From: Mimachlamys varia
Lineage: Eukaryota > Mollusca > Bivalvia > Pectinida > Pectinidae
Assembly: GCA_947623455.1 (NCBI GenBank)
Contig: OX392533.1
Coordinates: 32,052,229 to 32,116,228, forward strand
DNA length: 64,000 bases
Direction: 5' to 3'
Below are positions 31,115-45,500 of the stretch, in pieces. Below the pieces are notes generated by a model, which saw nothing but the letters and a program-made list of their open reading frames with translations, made no database searches and had not been told where the DNA came from. Both the position numbers and the translations under genes were made by a program. Every line of letters begins with the position of its first letter. The stretch's first letter is position 1.

Positions 31115-31290
31115 TTCACGGATATTTCGCCATGTCAGATAGAGTGTCCCCTTGTAAGGAAGCTGTGTAAGAAAACTCTATCTTGCATAGCATATCACGC
31201 GACGTGACGTCACTGCAATGACATAACGTCTCGAGTATGGAAAACTCCATGCCGAAAAGTGAAAAAGGCGACACGATGAAATTGATTTTT
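31115..31290 (+). repeat. Dispersed repeat family M2 (copy 1)
   Basis: TTTCGCCATGTCAGATAGAG, AAGGAAGCTGTGTAAGAAAA, ATCACGCGACGTGACGTCAC + TGCAATGAC matches the complement of ~57240-57395 in gene B intron 13. A shorter relative is at ~42255-42310. Confidence 0.55.
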
Positions 31291-31741
31291 TTTGTGCAAA
31301 TGTTGCAGGTACATTGTATGCTGAGTCTGACTGACTGATTCCCTTTCCTCAAAAAACATCCACAGTAAAGTTGATTTCAAATGGTAACCGATCATAATGT
31401 ATTTCATGGTTATTCGGGAAATGAATACTAACTCATAACCAAGTAAGATAGGCAAATTCCACCCTCGGGATTTTCTAAAGCAAAAACCCTCACTAATTTT
31501 TTGGAACCTCTCGGGCGGAATTTCCCACATCTCACACCACTGGTCATGAAAAAAGGTTTTTATCTTCAGTCATAACAGGTACATATCAATATTAGGAAAC
31601 CTAACACCAGCTAACACCATCATGATATCATACATGTATGAACTACGCAACGTGAAATTGTATAGCTACATGTATCACAACATGGGTTATTTTCCCTTGT
31701 TCATGCAGTCGTGTGACAACATGGAAATGTGATCAGTTTAA

Positions 31742-32125
31742 AGGCCCAATATACGTAACTTTGGTCAAAACTTGATGCGAAAATCAAGCCTAATAATTTA
31801 TTATTTTTATAGATTTAGTTAAGATTAACTGATATCAGTAATATTCAAGATGACTTCTTACGCGGTTATCGGTACGGCATCAGTTGAAACACGGTATTTG
31901 TAAGCACGCGACCATTTTGACTGTCTTCTATCTGCGGTTTGTTATTGAAGTGGGCCCCACCTGAATTATTTTCAATTCTTTGGATTTTTCTATCAGGAGT
32001 TTCTCGTTCGTTACTGCTCAGGTTTACTTCGTTTTAGGCTTATTTTTGCATGGTTATCAACTGGATTTTTTTTCAGAATTTTTCAGAATAACGAAAATTT
32101 TCCTGAAGTTACGTATATTGGGCCT
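31742..32125. mobile_element. MITE, 384 bp, TTAA (or TA) flanks
   Basis: Ends AGGCCCAATATACGTAACTT and the exact complement at right; TTAA lies on both sides (31738-31741 and 32126-32129). TTAA would suggest piggyBac, but the same bases allow a TA duplication (Tc1/mariner), so the superfamily is open. No coding capacity. Confidence 0.8.
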
Positions 32126-32129
32126 TTAA

Positions 32130-33770
32130 TGCATGGTGTATGATATAGACTAGAAAATGTTTTGGATTTGATTTAGTTTTCTTAAAAATTAAAGCATTAC
32201 AAGAAACATATAAATATACATTTTTCAATAGATTAAATGTTGATGCCAAATTGATTTTACTCCGTTGGATAAAAAAATCGTCATGTGTCATTTTTTAATC
32301 AGTATCCGTAAGTATATTGAAGGCGCTGGATAGTGACTGTTGAAGAAAACCTAATAACTCCGAGAAAATCCGTTCTAACAATTCACGCAATTCACAGCAC
32401 CATGCCAGTTATGCACGATAATATAAAAAAATACAAATAATTACCAGAATATGACGACAGGGCGCCATGATACCAGCGCCTTATCATTGGACGGATGGTT
32501 CATTCTGATAGCGTGTTGGAATATACTCGTCCTAAGGGAGACAACTCTTAAATGACACTTAATGGAGAGACAGAAACAGGGCAAAACATCCATATTTCTG
32601 CATTTACACGGGACAAGGACGTATTTCTTGCAGTGTATACACTATAATATGATGTTGTCAAATCCGCTCCTTTATCATGAAACAAATATAAAATAACTAC
32701 ATTTTATAAAAACAGTACATATAAAAGAAATATATATATATATGCAAAGTACCCGCCTATATTAATCACAGTACAATTGCGACAGGAAATTTACATTTTA
32801 ACCTCCGGATCAACAACACTAAGTGTAAAGTGTATATCATATGTTTACACTGATTTGCCGTAAGACTTAATGTTAATAAAGAGCTTGATATTCACAAAGC
32901 GTTGCAAATTTGACTGAGGCTCTGAACGCTGCAGGTAGGGTTTTAAAGATGTATATAAATAAACTTACGTAAATATTTTATTTAACAGAAGTATATATTC
33001 AGTTTGCGATAAAATTTCCCGTTTGAAATTCAAAGTCTACTTTTCTTGGTCAAAGCGTTTCTTGTTGTGTAGGCATTAGACAGACGACACCTGGTGAGAA
33101 TTCACACGAGAGTTTACGAGATATTTATAAAATGGCAAAGGCGTTGGAAAATCCATGTCGTCGATAACGTAATGCCCGACTGTATACATGACATTTCGTC
33201 TTTTCGCTTTGGCCTGTTAGATAACGCTAAGAGAAAAAAAAAACAAAGTAACGAAGGGTGTGATGAAGGGAAGAGGTTCTGTGGATGCATTATCCAATCC
33301 TCTTTAAATTTCAAGGACTTCTGTATTTCAATATACTGGTTGTCCGTATTGTAAAAGCAATATTCAATTAAACAAATCGATATGGTTAACAACGTAAAGG
33401 CTAAAGGTTTCATTTTTCGATGAATTGAAAGAGTGAATGTTTCTTCGTTTGAAACCGAATCACATTAGTGTATGATATGGGGCTTCAAGAACGGATGTTT
33501 AATTGTGCCTTTACAGTGGAACCTCGTAATCTTTATAGGATCGAGATGCTACAAATGGCTGGTACGTCAGGCATATACCTTCATTTTTCATTATTATAAC
33601 TTCTGTCTGGATATATGTAAAATATTGATGAATATTAATCACAAAAATCACACCCTAGCATCACTGAGTGTAGATATATATAGGTCTGAAAACATTTAAA
33701 AGCCGAACTCTCTTCTGTAAAACCCACAAAGAGACATCACAGTTGCCAACTTGCTTCGGAAATACAGTCA
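32130..33770. other. Intergenic, nothing recognised
   Basis: AT-rich, with a short (AT)n run near 32731-32743. Open frames on both strands at 33094-33413 overlap each other and show no family features. Confidence 0.5.
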
Positions 33771-33794
33771 GTCATTCCGTGTCCTACAAATGCA

Positions 33795-33965
33795 CGGTGT
33801 CGTCAATGGGGCCACGGAAAAACTTCGAGTTACCGAAGTATTCGAGATACTTGAGTTTGAATGTTAGTGTAAAGCTTGGTCGTGACCGACACAATACTTC
33901 GACGTAAACGTGGTGTTTGAGTTATACAAGTTCGAGATAACGATGGTCGACTGATGTATACAGTA
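33795..33965. repeat. CGAGTTA/CGAGATA-rich short TIR-element remnant
   Basis: ACTTCGAGTTACCGAAGTAT + TCGAGATACTTGAG and, 80 bases on, TTTGAGTTATACAAGTTCGA + GATAACG. Repeated TCGAGWTA words are typical of a decayed MITE. Ends are not fixed. Confidence 0.35.
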
Positions 33966-34221
33966 ATGTCGAATAATAACGTATGACTCTTATTTTAAAA
34001 AGAACGACTTTCTGTAACCAATCTCAAACATTTCATTTTAAAATCGGACATAAAATAAAATCACGAGATCCGACTGACGAGCAGATTATCACATTTTGCA
34101 CGATTCTATAGTGGACTTATGAGGAATTTAGGACCAATGGATCTTGAATTGACGCTTTTGGAAATGTCAGTATTTTGTCAGATCAAGTATTTTTAAAGAA
34201 GTCTGTGATATGATACTGACA

Positions 34222-34268
34222 TTTCTCATATTTAGGTAGTACTTATGATATTACCTAAATATGAGAAA
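34222..34268. repeat. Perfect 17-bp hairpin
   Basis: TTTCTCATATTTAGGTA pairs exactly with TACCTAAATATGAGAAA, 13-base loop. Confidence 0.9.
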
Positions 34269-37200
34269 TTGTTCTCGCTGACACGCAAAACAGCTGTTTA
34301 CAGAGCGAAAACAACACTCCGTTGCAAACAAAATATCATATATGCATTAGTTTCGGTTGTATATAGTTATCAATGGACGTTGGCTGTGTCGCTGATGTAT
34401 TTCATACATGTAGGTTCCAGAAAAAAAATATATCAAAATTTACGTATTCTGACAGTAGGAAACTTGAGACTTTGACCTACAATATAATCTCACTACATTA
34501 CATTCTTCAATATATGCATTTTGTCTGTAGCTTATACAACATTTCGAGGAGGAAGTTAGTAATGCGCAGGTTCTGTTATTTGTTGCTAACGTAACCATGA
34601 AGGGAAATATGACGGGAAAAGTCGAGCGCATTGATCACGCGATTAATATAATCCAATCGGACACGTTGTTATAAATGTAAGGTAAAATGTTATCAAAATG
34701 TTATATTTACTACGCTATAAAACGACTTCGATGATTGGTCCATTGCAAGTTGGTGTCACCTTTTGACGAATCAGCGAAGTCGTCTCATTGACAGACAAAA
34801 CGGCGGGTTGTATCGATCTATGAATACGATATACGAACCACGATGCCGACTTGTAAATTCGTGTGACGGACAGATCTCAATTACATCGACGTAGACAGCA
34901 AAGAAACAGGTGCTAATGTCGAGGGTTTCGTGTAAATGAACTTGATAGGGTCAAAAAGGAATACTATTATACGTGTATCAATAGTGGCAACAGTCGACGT
35001 CTGCTAGTGTGTTATCGAGTCGATCGCCCTCGCAACCAATAATATCAGTTATTGGAAACGAACGCCGAAATTAAAATCATAGAACACAGGAGTAATAGAA
35101 AAAGATAGAAATGGTTTATTGATCCAAGCTATTACAGGTCTGTTTTTGATTTCTCTGAACAAAAATCACAGAAGGAAATCAACAATTTTCAGGGATCACA
35201 CATTAGTCGCCTCAATCAATTACTCAATCGCAGTGGAATACCGAAGATTCATTTTTAGGGGGGAAATAATGTTGATACAGGGGGCAATTTTACTTAGTGA
35301 AATTGCCATTTGTGGAGGTAAAAGGGTAAGTTTTTGAATGGATTCAGAAGGGTTTAAAACATTTGATATGTGCACGGACAGCAGCAAGACACGCACTTTT
35401 AACACCAATAGTTGTTTGTACCTAGATATTACAGTTTTTTTCAAACACTTCCACACAATCTTGCAAAATGCTTGGTGTTTGGTAAAAAGGTGTACTAAAA
35501 CACCGAAAAATGAAATACAAGTGTTTGACGCTGGTTAAATGGAAAGGGTTTTGGGTTGTTCTTTTTGTGATTTACATTCACATCTATAACGACCTTGGTA
35601 CTTACCACGTCCATATGGTGATATCAAACCATTTTATTACGACTTACAACAGTGTATTTTGGACGCACGCTTAAGCGTCTATATCCATACAATATACATA
35701 TAGGTATTTTATTTGATAACTTAAGCTGCGAGATTTTATCTTCTGAATAAGTTGGTGTTCCATCTACCTGTTATTGTTACACTTTTTCGCTTTCCAATGT
35801 TCATCTTTTAAAATTAGAAATATTTGACCGTGATGTAGACTTTGGAGGGTTTGTATTAACTAGATATACATGTACCCTATGTTATACATGTGCGAACATT
35901 TTGGTGTATAGATACAATATTACTCAGTAATCGGTGGTTGCACAAGGCGTTGCCATGGTTACCTGTGTTATAGTGTGAAAATGTCCTGATTGAAAGACCA
36001 AAACTAGTACAACACAGTGTTTTTATATGACCACTATACCATTCAATGGGGACAATAGGGAAAATGGATTAAGTATAAGCTTCCAGCTTGTTTCCAAATC
36101 TTTTTTTCGGGCCATATTTATTCAATATTGTGTTGTTTATAAATGATTATAAAATATTGTTTAAGCCAAGATCAGCATCTTCATGATTATTAGAATTATT
36201 CGTAAACAAGCCATGAGCTTAATTTTGATGAATCCATGAACCATCATCTACTAAAAGTTTTGTCGAAATTACTAGGACCCCTTTTTTAAATAAACTGAAA
36301 TAAAGTATTTAAATGTCTTTATACCCGAGAAGTGGCCCACGGGGTCTGTACCGTCCGCCTGTTTAAGGATATTTTCTCCTTACATGTAACAGTACTGCAA
36401 CTCTATTTACATACTATACATGCAAGTCGAATTCTCAATCATGGTAAAATTCAAATTTGCATTATATATGATTTTTAACTCCTCCTCTTAGAAAACAAAG
36501 ACAAAAAATGTATTACAAACGTGCGGAATAATTAATTCATTGTAGCACACAAATCGAACCATATCTGTCAAGGCGCCGCATACGTAACACTGAAACAATA
36601 ACTAGTGGCTGTAATTATATAAAAAAAAATCGTGATAAATTGTCATGCAAACACCCTTACAAGAAAAAAATGACCTTTGCTTTGAATCAGTACAGTATAA
36701 CGAATCAATAAATGAACGGATCGTACCACAAGCATTAAATCTCTGTTATTCAAAACGTGTTATTTTTTGTATATTATATGATGTTACTTTTTACACAATG
36801 ATAATATTGACAACGTCATCAAAACTAATGCAAAATTATCTTTAATAATTATTTTGTGGAATTAAAAAAAAAAGAAAAGTGAAACCCAGTACATGAATGA
36901 TAATCAAAGTAAATTTGTAAATACAGCAAAACAAGTATTCAAATAATCAGATGAAACATCCTTTATAGGGATGTCGATTTGGCTTAGTGGTCGCAGCCGC
37001 GGATATTTCTGGCTAGGCAATTTGGCGCCATAGATCGGGAGTTCCTTGGTCGCTTGTGTTTCTATTTTAAGTGTATTTGTCAACGTGTAAATGTTCGCAA
37101 CAAGTTAACAATATGAATCTGAAGACGGTTGTTTTTTTCATGCTGGTTAATGATTTGATTTCAATATACATATGTATTTCATTTCTTCAATTTAACAATG

Positions 37201-38790
37201 CGGTTTGGAAACAGCCATGTTATCCTATAAATATCATATACACTAGTACATATAAATCTAACATGTCACCAATATTTAATATTTTCATCAAATCGAATTT
37301 CCCTTCATGTTTGTTGCATGTACATGTATTCATCCGTTTTGAAAATATATTGCATTGTACGTGTACATAACCGACTCATATGATATCAGTGATGAAATTG
37401 TGGATATAAAGTATATAATTTGTTGATCAATTAGAATACAAAACAGACATGAGTACAGTTATGTATAAGGCAATTATGTATGTATTGTATATGTACAAGT
37501 ACATAACAGACTCAAACATCATAGGCAAAGGGTAGAAATGCTAATTGTTCAATATATATATCACCAAATATGAGCACAGTTATGCTAATGCCAAATATAT
37601 ATTAAAGTACGTGTGTATATACAGTGTACAACTGTATGCAAAAAGGTATCGCAAGCTAGTTTAAAAAAATTTTTTTTTTACTTGTACAGACTTGTCAAAG
37701 GCAGAAACAAACACACGTATTTCAAATTGCCTACCTATGTACATTGTGGGTGTTTTCTATGTATTACGTTCTGAAATAATTACATGTTTCCATGTGTTTT
37801 TCATTAGGTTTAGTGTAAAATCAGATAAACTTATAATCACGTTCGTCTTCTTCCTTCTAGATGAATTTATCGAAAAAAAAGGAAAAATCAATAAACTATC
37901 GAATTAATGCATTTCAAAGTTACAGATTAAACAAAAAGAAATCTACCAATGGAAATATGAGCAAAGCATGTTTACTATAACTGAATAAGTTAATCAAAAT
38001 ATTGTTTTCATCGTTCTAGTCTATGGCGTAAAATTTACTAAATGCAATTGAACGTTTTTGATAGGACCAGCTTACTTCAACCAGGTACATGAAGACGACA
38101 GAGCAACTATGTCGTACTTCTCTGAAAATCTACAAAGGTTCAGCTGATCAAATTAATATACTTTTGAAAGGATTTCATTTTACTTATCACTGCACGCGCA
38201 GTTACACGTAAGAAATTTCGTGGCATTCACTAAGGCACTTCCGGGACACTGACAAACTTCCGGTATTGACACGCAAGCGCTGTAGGTAGGAGCAACGTGC
38301 AATATTTCAAATAAGGACAGCACGAAATGATTGTATAAAGGATATTAGTTATACTTCGCGGTTCATGACGTGGGCATGCAGTGTTCAATAGTCGAAATGG
38401 AGAATATATTATGTTTCATGCAATCAAATGAAATGTCAATTTGTGTTCTGTTGTCCAGCAAATTATCGACTAGGGTTGATTATTACTGAATGTCTATTGT
38501 ATTAATTCAATCAATGTGTATGTACTAATTGTTCCTATTCATAACCGTTCGGTCAGAGGCGTGTACGATAATTTCTCGTGCAGGTACCGGTGTTCATTTC
38601 GATAGTAATATCATGAAATCGATTAATAACATATCCGCTGATGGCCGCAATATATAACGGTTGTCTATATCCAGAACGACATCAACAACAGGTGAAAGTT
38701 TCATTAGGCACTGCTACATTATCTATCACGCGATCGAACTGGATGCTAGATAACAAAATTGTGATACTGATACTTTCGACCCAGTATTTA
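34269..38790. other. Intergenic toward gene B, little recognised
   Basis: No supported gene. 36970-37050 has a degraded tRNA-like head (TTTGGCTTAGTGGTCGCAGC). Many ACATGTA-type words. Short open frames have no splice partners or similarity. Confidence 0.45.
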
Positions 38791-38793
38791 AGA

Positions 38794-38892
38794 CCAAATG
38801 TCATGATGCCCTCGTCAGTGAAAAGACAATATGTCAAGATGCCCTCGTCAAGGAAAAGACCATATGTCATGATGACCTCGTCAGAGAAGAAA
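38794..38892 (+). repeat. 33-bp tandem repeat, 3 copies, 177 bases upstream of gene B start codon
   Basis: Unit GATGCCCTCGTCAGTGAAAA + GACAATATGTCAA; copies start at 38805, 38838 and 38871 on the GATG word. It could lie in the promoter or 5' UTR of gene B. Regulatory function is not shown. Confidence 0.85.
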
Positions 38893-39068
38893 TTCTTCTT
38901 AGGAATTTATAACAGATTTCCTACACAATGATATAACTTAATACTGATATCTGATTTTATTAGAGGATAATCTATAAAAAAATATTTATTTTGAAATACG
39001 GAAGGCAAAGTCTTAAATGGATGGTGGTTTGTGAAGGATACCTATTCCTAAATTTTAAATTTGCAGTC

Positions 39069-39516
39069 ATGGATTTCATTTTCCGAATTCTAGTTACAGC
39101 ATGTTTACAAACATTTGATTTAAGCGCTGCTGTGACTGAAATCAAAGTTGGAGTGCTACTGATGACAAGCGCACCAGAGCCTTTTGATTTAAGGCGCATT
39201 GGTCCGGCGCTCGACATAGCTTTTGAACAATCTGAGAGACGATATGGAATAAAATATAATGTTTTTGTGCATAATTACACGGAAGGAACCTGTCCCCGAC
39301 AAACCACGATTGGACATTTCGCGGAACTTGCCTATCAACAAAATATTCAGGCTGTCATAGGACCAGCCTGTTCGCAGTCTTTAGACGCTGTTGGAAGACT
39401 GGCACAATATCTGAAAATGCCTATAATAAGCGGAGTCGGAGATCTGATAATCCGGACTGGACCAGAGATGTATACCACATTGACTAGAACGTGCTACAAT
39501 CTCGGAAAATTTTCAA
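39069..39516 (+). CDS. Gene B exon 1: signal peptide and start of ligand-binding domain
   Basis: ATG at 39069 starts [20 protein letters not shown], a leader ending before [12 protein letters not shown], which aligns with gene A. An in-frame ATG at 38991 would place 26 mostly non-hydrophobic residues in front and is less likely. Contains [16 protein letters not shown], resembling the ANF-receptor signature, and an NYT sequon. Ends KFS + 1 base; donor GTAAGT. Confidence 0.9.
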
Positions 39517-42500
39517 GTAAGTAAAAAAGAGAGAAAAAAAGAAATTACACAAAATCCGTTTCTAGTTTGTTGCAGAATTATTCCGTTCAGTTTGTTGCAA
39601 TGTAGACGAGCGACTTTGTTAAACTCCCAAAAAGATTGCCCCTTTTACATCACACTTAGGTTATAATCTTCGAATTAAAACGCTAGCTATAATTTCGCGT
39701 TTTAAGGAACCAACTGAATTATTTTTTCAGGGGTGAATAGCTTCGATGACATAAATCACTCATTGTACTTTTTAAAAGGTTAATTTTGATATCATCTTTA
39801 GATCATTATAAGATACTACATTACTTTTTTTTTAATGTAAACATTCGTGTTTTTCACCCATCGATGGTTTCTACATGTATTATTTGATTTGAAAAAAGAA
39901 AAAAAATCAATGAATTCGAGATTCGAATGACCACATCTCTATGTTTTTAAATACTGCCCACAACACTGCGGGCCGCTAGAATACATATAAATGGCCTGTT
40001 AGGATGTCTCCTTGACGTACACATGTTATGACATTTAAGTGTGGATTAAGTTGAAATCGGAATGGCGTTCTAGTGACGTCATCACCCGTTAATACTGTCG
40101 TCCTGGGTCCCTAAGTGACGGTAAAACTAAAAAAACATTACAAGTACAGCTTTCATTTTTTTTAAATAAAAGTAAACACCTATACATTGCGATTAGCCTC
40201 CCTGCTATCACTGACGTTAGGACGGCCGTGATTAGTAGAGGCGACACTTGATTTCCTATAAACGATAATGTAATTACGTCCTCTGGTAATAACTCTATCC
40301 TCGGCGGATGTGTTCAGTGTTCGATTGTATGATAGAGCTAGGTCAAACCCCTGAGGCGTTGGCCTAGTTCTGTTCTCCGATAGACAGTTATTTCCCCTTC
40401 ATGCCAATTTCGAAAAACAGGTTGGCTAAATATATTTGCATTGACCATGGTCAGTTTCATTTATTGCGGTTCAAGCGGTTAAATCTGTTGGTTGGACAGG
40501 AGTTGTTTGTTCATGGAATAAGGTTTGACTAGGTAACCTGATGCTGTTTTTAGGCAAGACAAAGGCTTGCAATGCTTGCATCAATACAAATGTATTTGCA
40601 TGTCCACTAGGATTTATATTACCAAAATTTAACATTTAATACCGAATGAATCGGTTGTTCCGCTTAAACAAACAGTTGTTCGACTCTCTCATATGCTCCA
40701 TATAAAGGAACTATTAAATCTTAAAATAACGATAAGATTTGACCAGGTATTATATAACTTAACCCTTTTACATAATTGTTCACGTGTGCACTACTTAAAG
40801 GTATATAGGTATATAAGGTACGGACATGTTAAAAGAGGCATTCTTGACGAGGTTGGTTATCTTGCTTTCGTCAAGTCTGCGAAGTTATAAATAACTTCTG
40901 CATTTTAGCCTTTTGTTACGTTCTAAAATGGTATGTACAGTGTAGACCGAGTTGTTTCTGTAAATACATAAATCTATTTACGGTCGCATGTTCTAACATG
41001 CAATGCCCTTTTGACATTTGAACGATAGGATTTACGAGATTAAATATCGCGACTGATAAAATTAACTTTTATGGTGATTAATAAAATAATTAGTGAGAAG
41101 CTTATCTAAAATTTTAACGCAGATATACAATATACCGTAACACAATCGTTATGGAGACGCCTTTTAATTAACCCCCCCCCCCCCCTTATATAGACTGCAT
41201 TAAATTATCTCCCCTTATTTACGTTCTTATTAACACACCGACAATGGAGTGCCATAATGATCTACATATATTTTACTGCATTTTCATTGTTTTGTTAATG
41301 TAAAACCATTATTTCGGAGATCGGAGATTGGAAAAAGTTTTTTGTTGATTTCGCAAGTACAGATGTACATGAAATAGCACACACATGAAAGAAATTTAAC
41401 TAAGATATTACATGTAAGATATTTTAGAATTAAATCCATAAGAAAATCTAAATCTGTTGCCATTTGGTAAAACAAATAACAATTTATTGTTTATGTAATA
41501 TAGAAGTATGTCATGTGTATTAACATGGCACGTGTTACAATCCATAGTCTCTAGACGTGCAAACATACCGCCCCCTCCACAGTGTGGTTTTTCCATTTTG
41601 TTTTCTCTGCGACGGTGTCCGTCGTCACCAGTTTTAATCATCGTATAGGACTACCTATCTAAATAAAGGACTCATATACAACTAAATCATTTACTGAATG
41701 TTGTTACCACACTTTTTGAAGTTTAACAGTATTGACCATTGTCTAGATTCATAGATGTATGCGTTACAAAGGCTACAAATCGAGTTTTCTTGGAGGGTTA
41801 CTGGCATATATTGGGCTATAACAGAGTGCAGGAGATGACAACCGGAAGTTCACAAGCAAAACCGGTGACCCTAAACAAAAACGTATGTTTTGACCTCGTG
41901 AAAATACTGTACGCACCCATGGAAACAGTTAATTATCTGTCAATTCCATTCACTCGTAAATCTGTCATCGATTATTTATCAAAATTACGGTTACTCATTG
42001 GCCAATAATGAGCCGGAACAAATTTTACATAGGAACTACAAACGTTCGAAACACTTCAAGTTTGGCTGATTTAGATATATAATCAAAAATATATTTATTT
42101 CCCTTTAGATAGTAAATGATACAGTGGTATTATATAATATGTCACCGATTGGAGATGGGGTGGGAACTCAGCCAAAGGAAAGATTTATAAATTGTGAAAC
42201 TCGAATCCTTACCTACAAATAAAACACCCTGACTGTAACACGAGAATTTACCTAGTTCTACGTGACGTGACGTCACATATGCTTAACAATGACGTGACGT
42301 CATGAGTTGTCACGAATTGACAAATCTGTTGCTATTATGTAGAAAAGGTGGAAAACTGCAATCAAATCGTTTACAATATATTGGCCATAAAAGTAAAAAA
42401 TATTAGGTCAGCTTCTGTTCACACTATATTTGCAAATATTGGGTATGCGTACAAAATATTTTGAATGTTTTATCTCGCTGACGGATTCATTTTCGTCAGA

Positions 42501-45500
42501 AACGGCTCAGTTTTTCAGGGTATCTTGGAATATTATAGTACATGTAGTTAGTAATAGAAAATACTCTAAAGGCAGGGGTTTTACCAAAATAGAGAAAAAA
42601 AGAAGAGATTAAAGTATTTTCCTATCTTTTGGCATGGATGTGTCTCATATTCATGTTTGTGAGCCTGGTAATAAGATATGGTTTAAGCTGATAAAAACAC
42701 TTCAGTCATTTTCAATAACGTTAAGTCTTTAAAGTTTTCTTTAACGTCGGGCTTGATATACATGTATGGATGAGTTTGAGGCTAGGGCAAAGCACATTCC
42801 ATAAAAGGTGCCTCTCTTTTTGATTTTTGTTTCAATTTTGCATACCGTATATCAACAGTCTGGACGTAGCATATGTAACATGGTATGAAGTATATGACGT
42901 GCACTGGATGATTGTTCTTCCTCAAGTTAATGTATATGAGTATAGTAACTCATTGTATGTATTCTTAGATTTAGTCATTCAGTGGTCTACCCTTCTATAC
43001 TGTTTCAGCTTCCATCATGGGATTGATGCGGCAGTACAGTTGGCGCCATATTGCCGTCATCTATGACGTGGATTACATTTTCTTCGAATTGGCAGGTGGA
43101 AATGTGGTGCGAGATTTCCATAACGACTTCTCAATGCCACGCCCACTCGACCTTCAGTTTCAGGCTTTAAAGCTGGCCGATCCTGGATCACTGTTGGTTG
43201 AGGCCAGCAAGCAAGCTAGATGTAAGTAATGACGTAATATTTCGGTAACCTTTCATACACAAATAAAATGAGTTTCTCGATAATTTTATTTAGTCTGATG
43301 TGAAAGTGTTATTTTAAGTTCTGCAAAAACATCGACGCTTAGATATTGCTGATCATGAATTGTACTGTACACAGACACATTTTAGTGGTATTTTTATTTC
43401 GCGCTTTGAATGTTGCACTTTAGTATATTTGTGGCTATTGAAGTCTTGTATACATGAATTTTGATTTCTATGACGAAAAAATGGCGCCACAAAAAAATTG
43501 CAGAGGATTTTTAAATAATGTTTTATAATATTTGAACGGCAAATGGATTTGGGTTACGAAAGGAGCTGTATACATTTAAGCATTGAAGACATTTATTTTA
43601 GTTTCATGTGTATGTTTGCAAACTGTATGAATCCGCGTACAGATTCTTACAAAAGTTTGCAAGCAAAATTATTTTTCATAACCCTATGAAATTAAAAAAT
43701 TATTGACATCAACGTTTATAATTAAATTTTGAAACTTATTTTCAAATTTTAAACACGTAAATGTACAATTTGACTGATCTAACAACGGATTCTTTTTTAC
43801 AAATCAATACGCAACGTCAATTGCCGTATTGTGACGTCGCATTTTTTCGCGTCATTTTCGGATTTTTTGTTCATAGAGGTATGCAAAGAAAATCTCAACC
43901 AATAAAAAAGCCGCATTCTGCATACAATCAATTGAAAATTAATTAAATATATTTGGAACGTAAACAATGCAGTAAGAGAATCAGATCAAACGTTGACTTA
44001 CATAAGTCACTACATTACATTATATCCCTAAAATTACTTATCAAATCTCATTCGAGGAACAATGCATTTGTGTTAATAAAAAAAGACCTAGATCAATATT
44101 TCGCATTCAATCAGAATGATATTTAAATAATGAATGGACAGAAGCAAACACATTTTAAATCAAGTCTGTGTATTATAATGTATATTAAATTGACAATATT
44201 GATAAAGCCTATTTTTATTTTATTTTTTCAGTCATAGTGATTTTCTGTGACGCTGAGCTCCTAAGAACGTTCATGTACCGGGCCTTCCAACTGGGGATGG
44301 CTAGCGGGGGATACGTCTTCCTCACTATGGAACTATTTCCTAGCGACTGGCTAGGCTACTATACCGAATTCCTACGCGGTAAGGTGGCAAACAACCATTT
44401 AAAATACTGATTAATAAAATTCTGTGGTCGCTGGCAGGCTGGTTGCTGTAAGCGAAATAAATACTTGATTATAAGTATTTTTGATTTTTGATCACGGCTA
44501 TTCTCACCGTATAATGTTTGGCATGATTGTGCTCTTAATATCTTACCACTGTTAATAAGTAATTATGAACATTAATGTTCATTTGCATTTATCAGATCAT
44601 TCGTTATCTATTCCCACACATTCTACGAAAACTCGTTTTCAAAATACAACCTATAATTCTGTAAAGCCTGGCATTTTAGTGGGTTTTTTTAAAATCCACA
44701 TTTGAACAAATAAAACAATATTTCGTGATGTACTTCAATAAACGGCTTTACCTTAGAATGCACAAAAATCAATTCCATGTTAGATGTATCGAGTTTAATC
44801 CGATAAAATACAAAAACAAAATCTTCAAAACGTTCATCTTCACTTTGCAGATCATTAAAAAAAATAAAGTAACGTCATTGCAATTGATTGTACATTTGTA
44901 TCCTCGCATGCTTTTACTCGCTATACATACAGTCTTATGACACGCTCTATTTCTATCAGATTTGTTTGTTTGTTTTATACTATTAATGTTGATGTATTAT
45001 AGCACACTGTGAATACATTATGTCATTAACTCAAGGTGACTACAGGTACATTGACGCTGAAGTGTCCAAGGCTAATGAGTCAGTTCTTATATTGATGAAT
45101 TTTAACACACCGATGATACATTACGTCGTTAAATCTAGTTACATGTAACCACATGGACGCTGGAGTGTCCAAAGTATACGAGTCAGTTCTTATATTGATG
45201 TATTTTAACACACTGATAATACATTTCGTCGTTAACCCTAGGTACATGTAACCACATGGACGCTGGAGTGTCCGAGGTTTACGAGTCAGTTCTTATATTG
45301 ATGTATTTTAGCACACTGATAATACATCATGTCATTAACTCCAGGTGACTACATGGACGCTGATGCGTCCAAGGTTTATGAGTTAGTTTTTGTATTGATG
45401 TATTTAGCACATTGATAATACATTTTGCCATTTACTCCAGGGGACCACATGGACGCTGGAGTGTCCAAAGCTTACGAGTCAGTTCTGATATTGACCCTGA

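Noticed and set aside
39583..43000. A hidden extra exon in gene B intron 1 matching nothing in gene A
   Set aside because: Exons 1 and 2 join in frame in both genes (KFS / S.MxLM), so no exon is missing.
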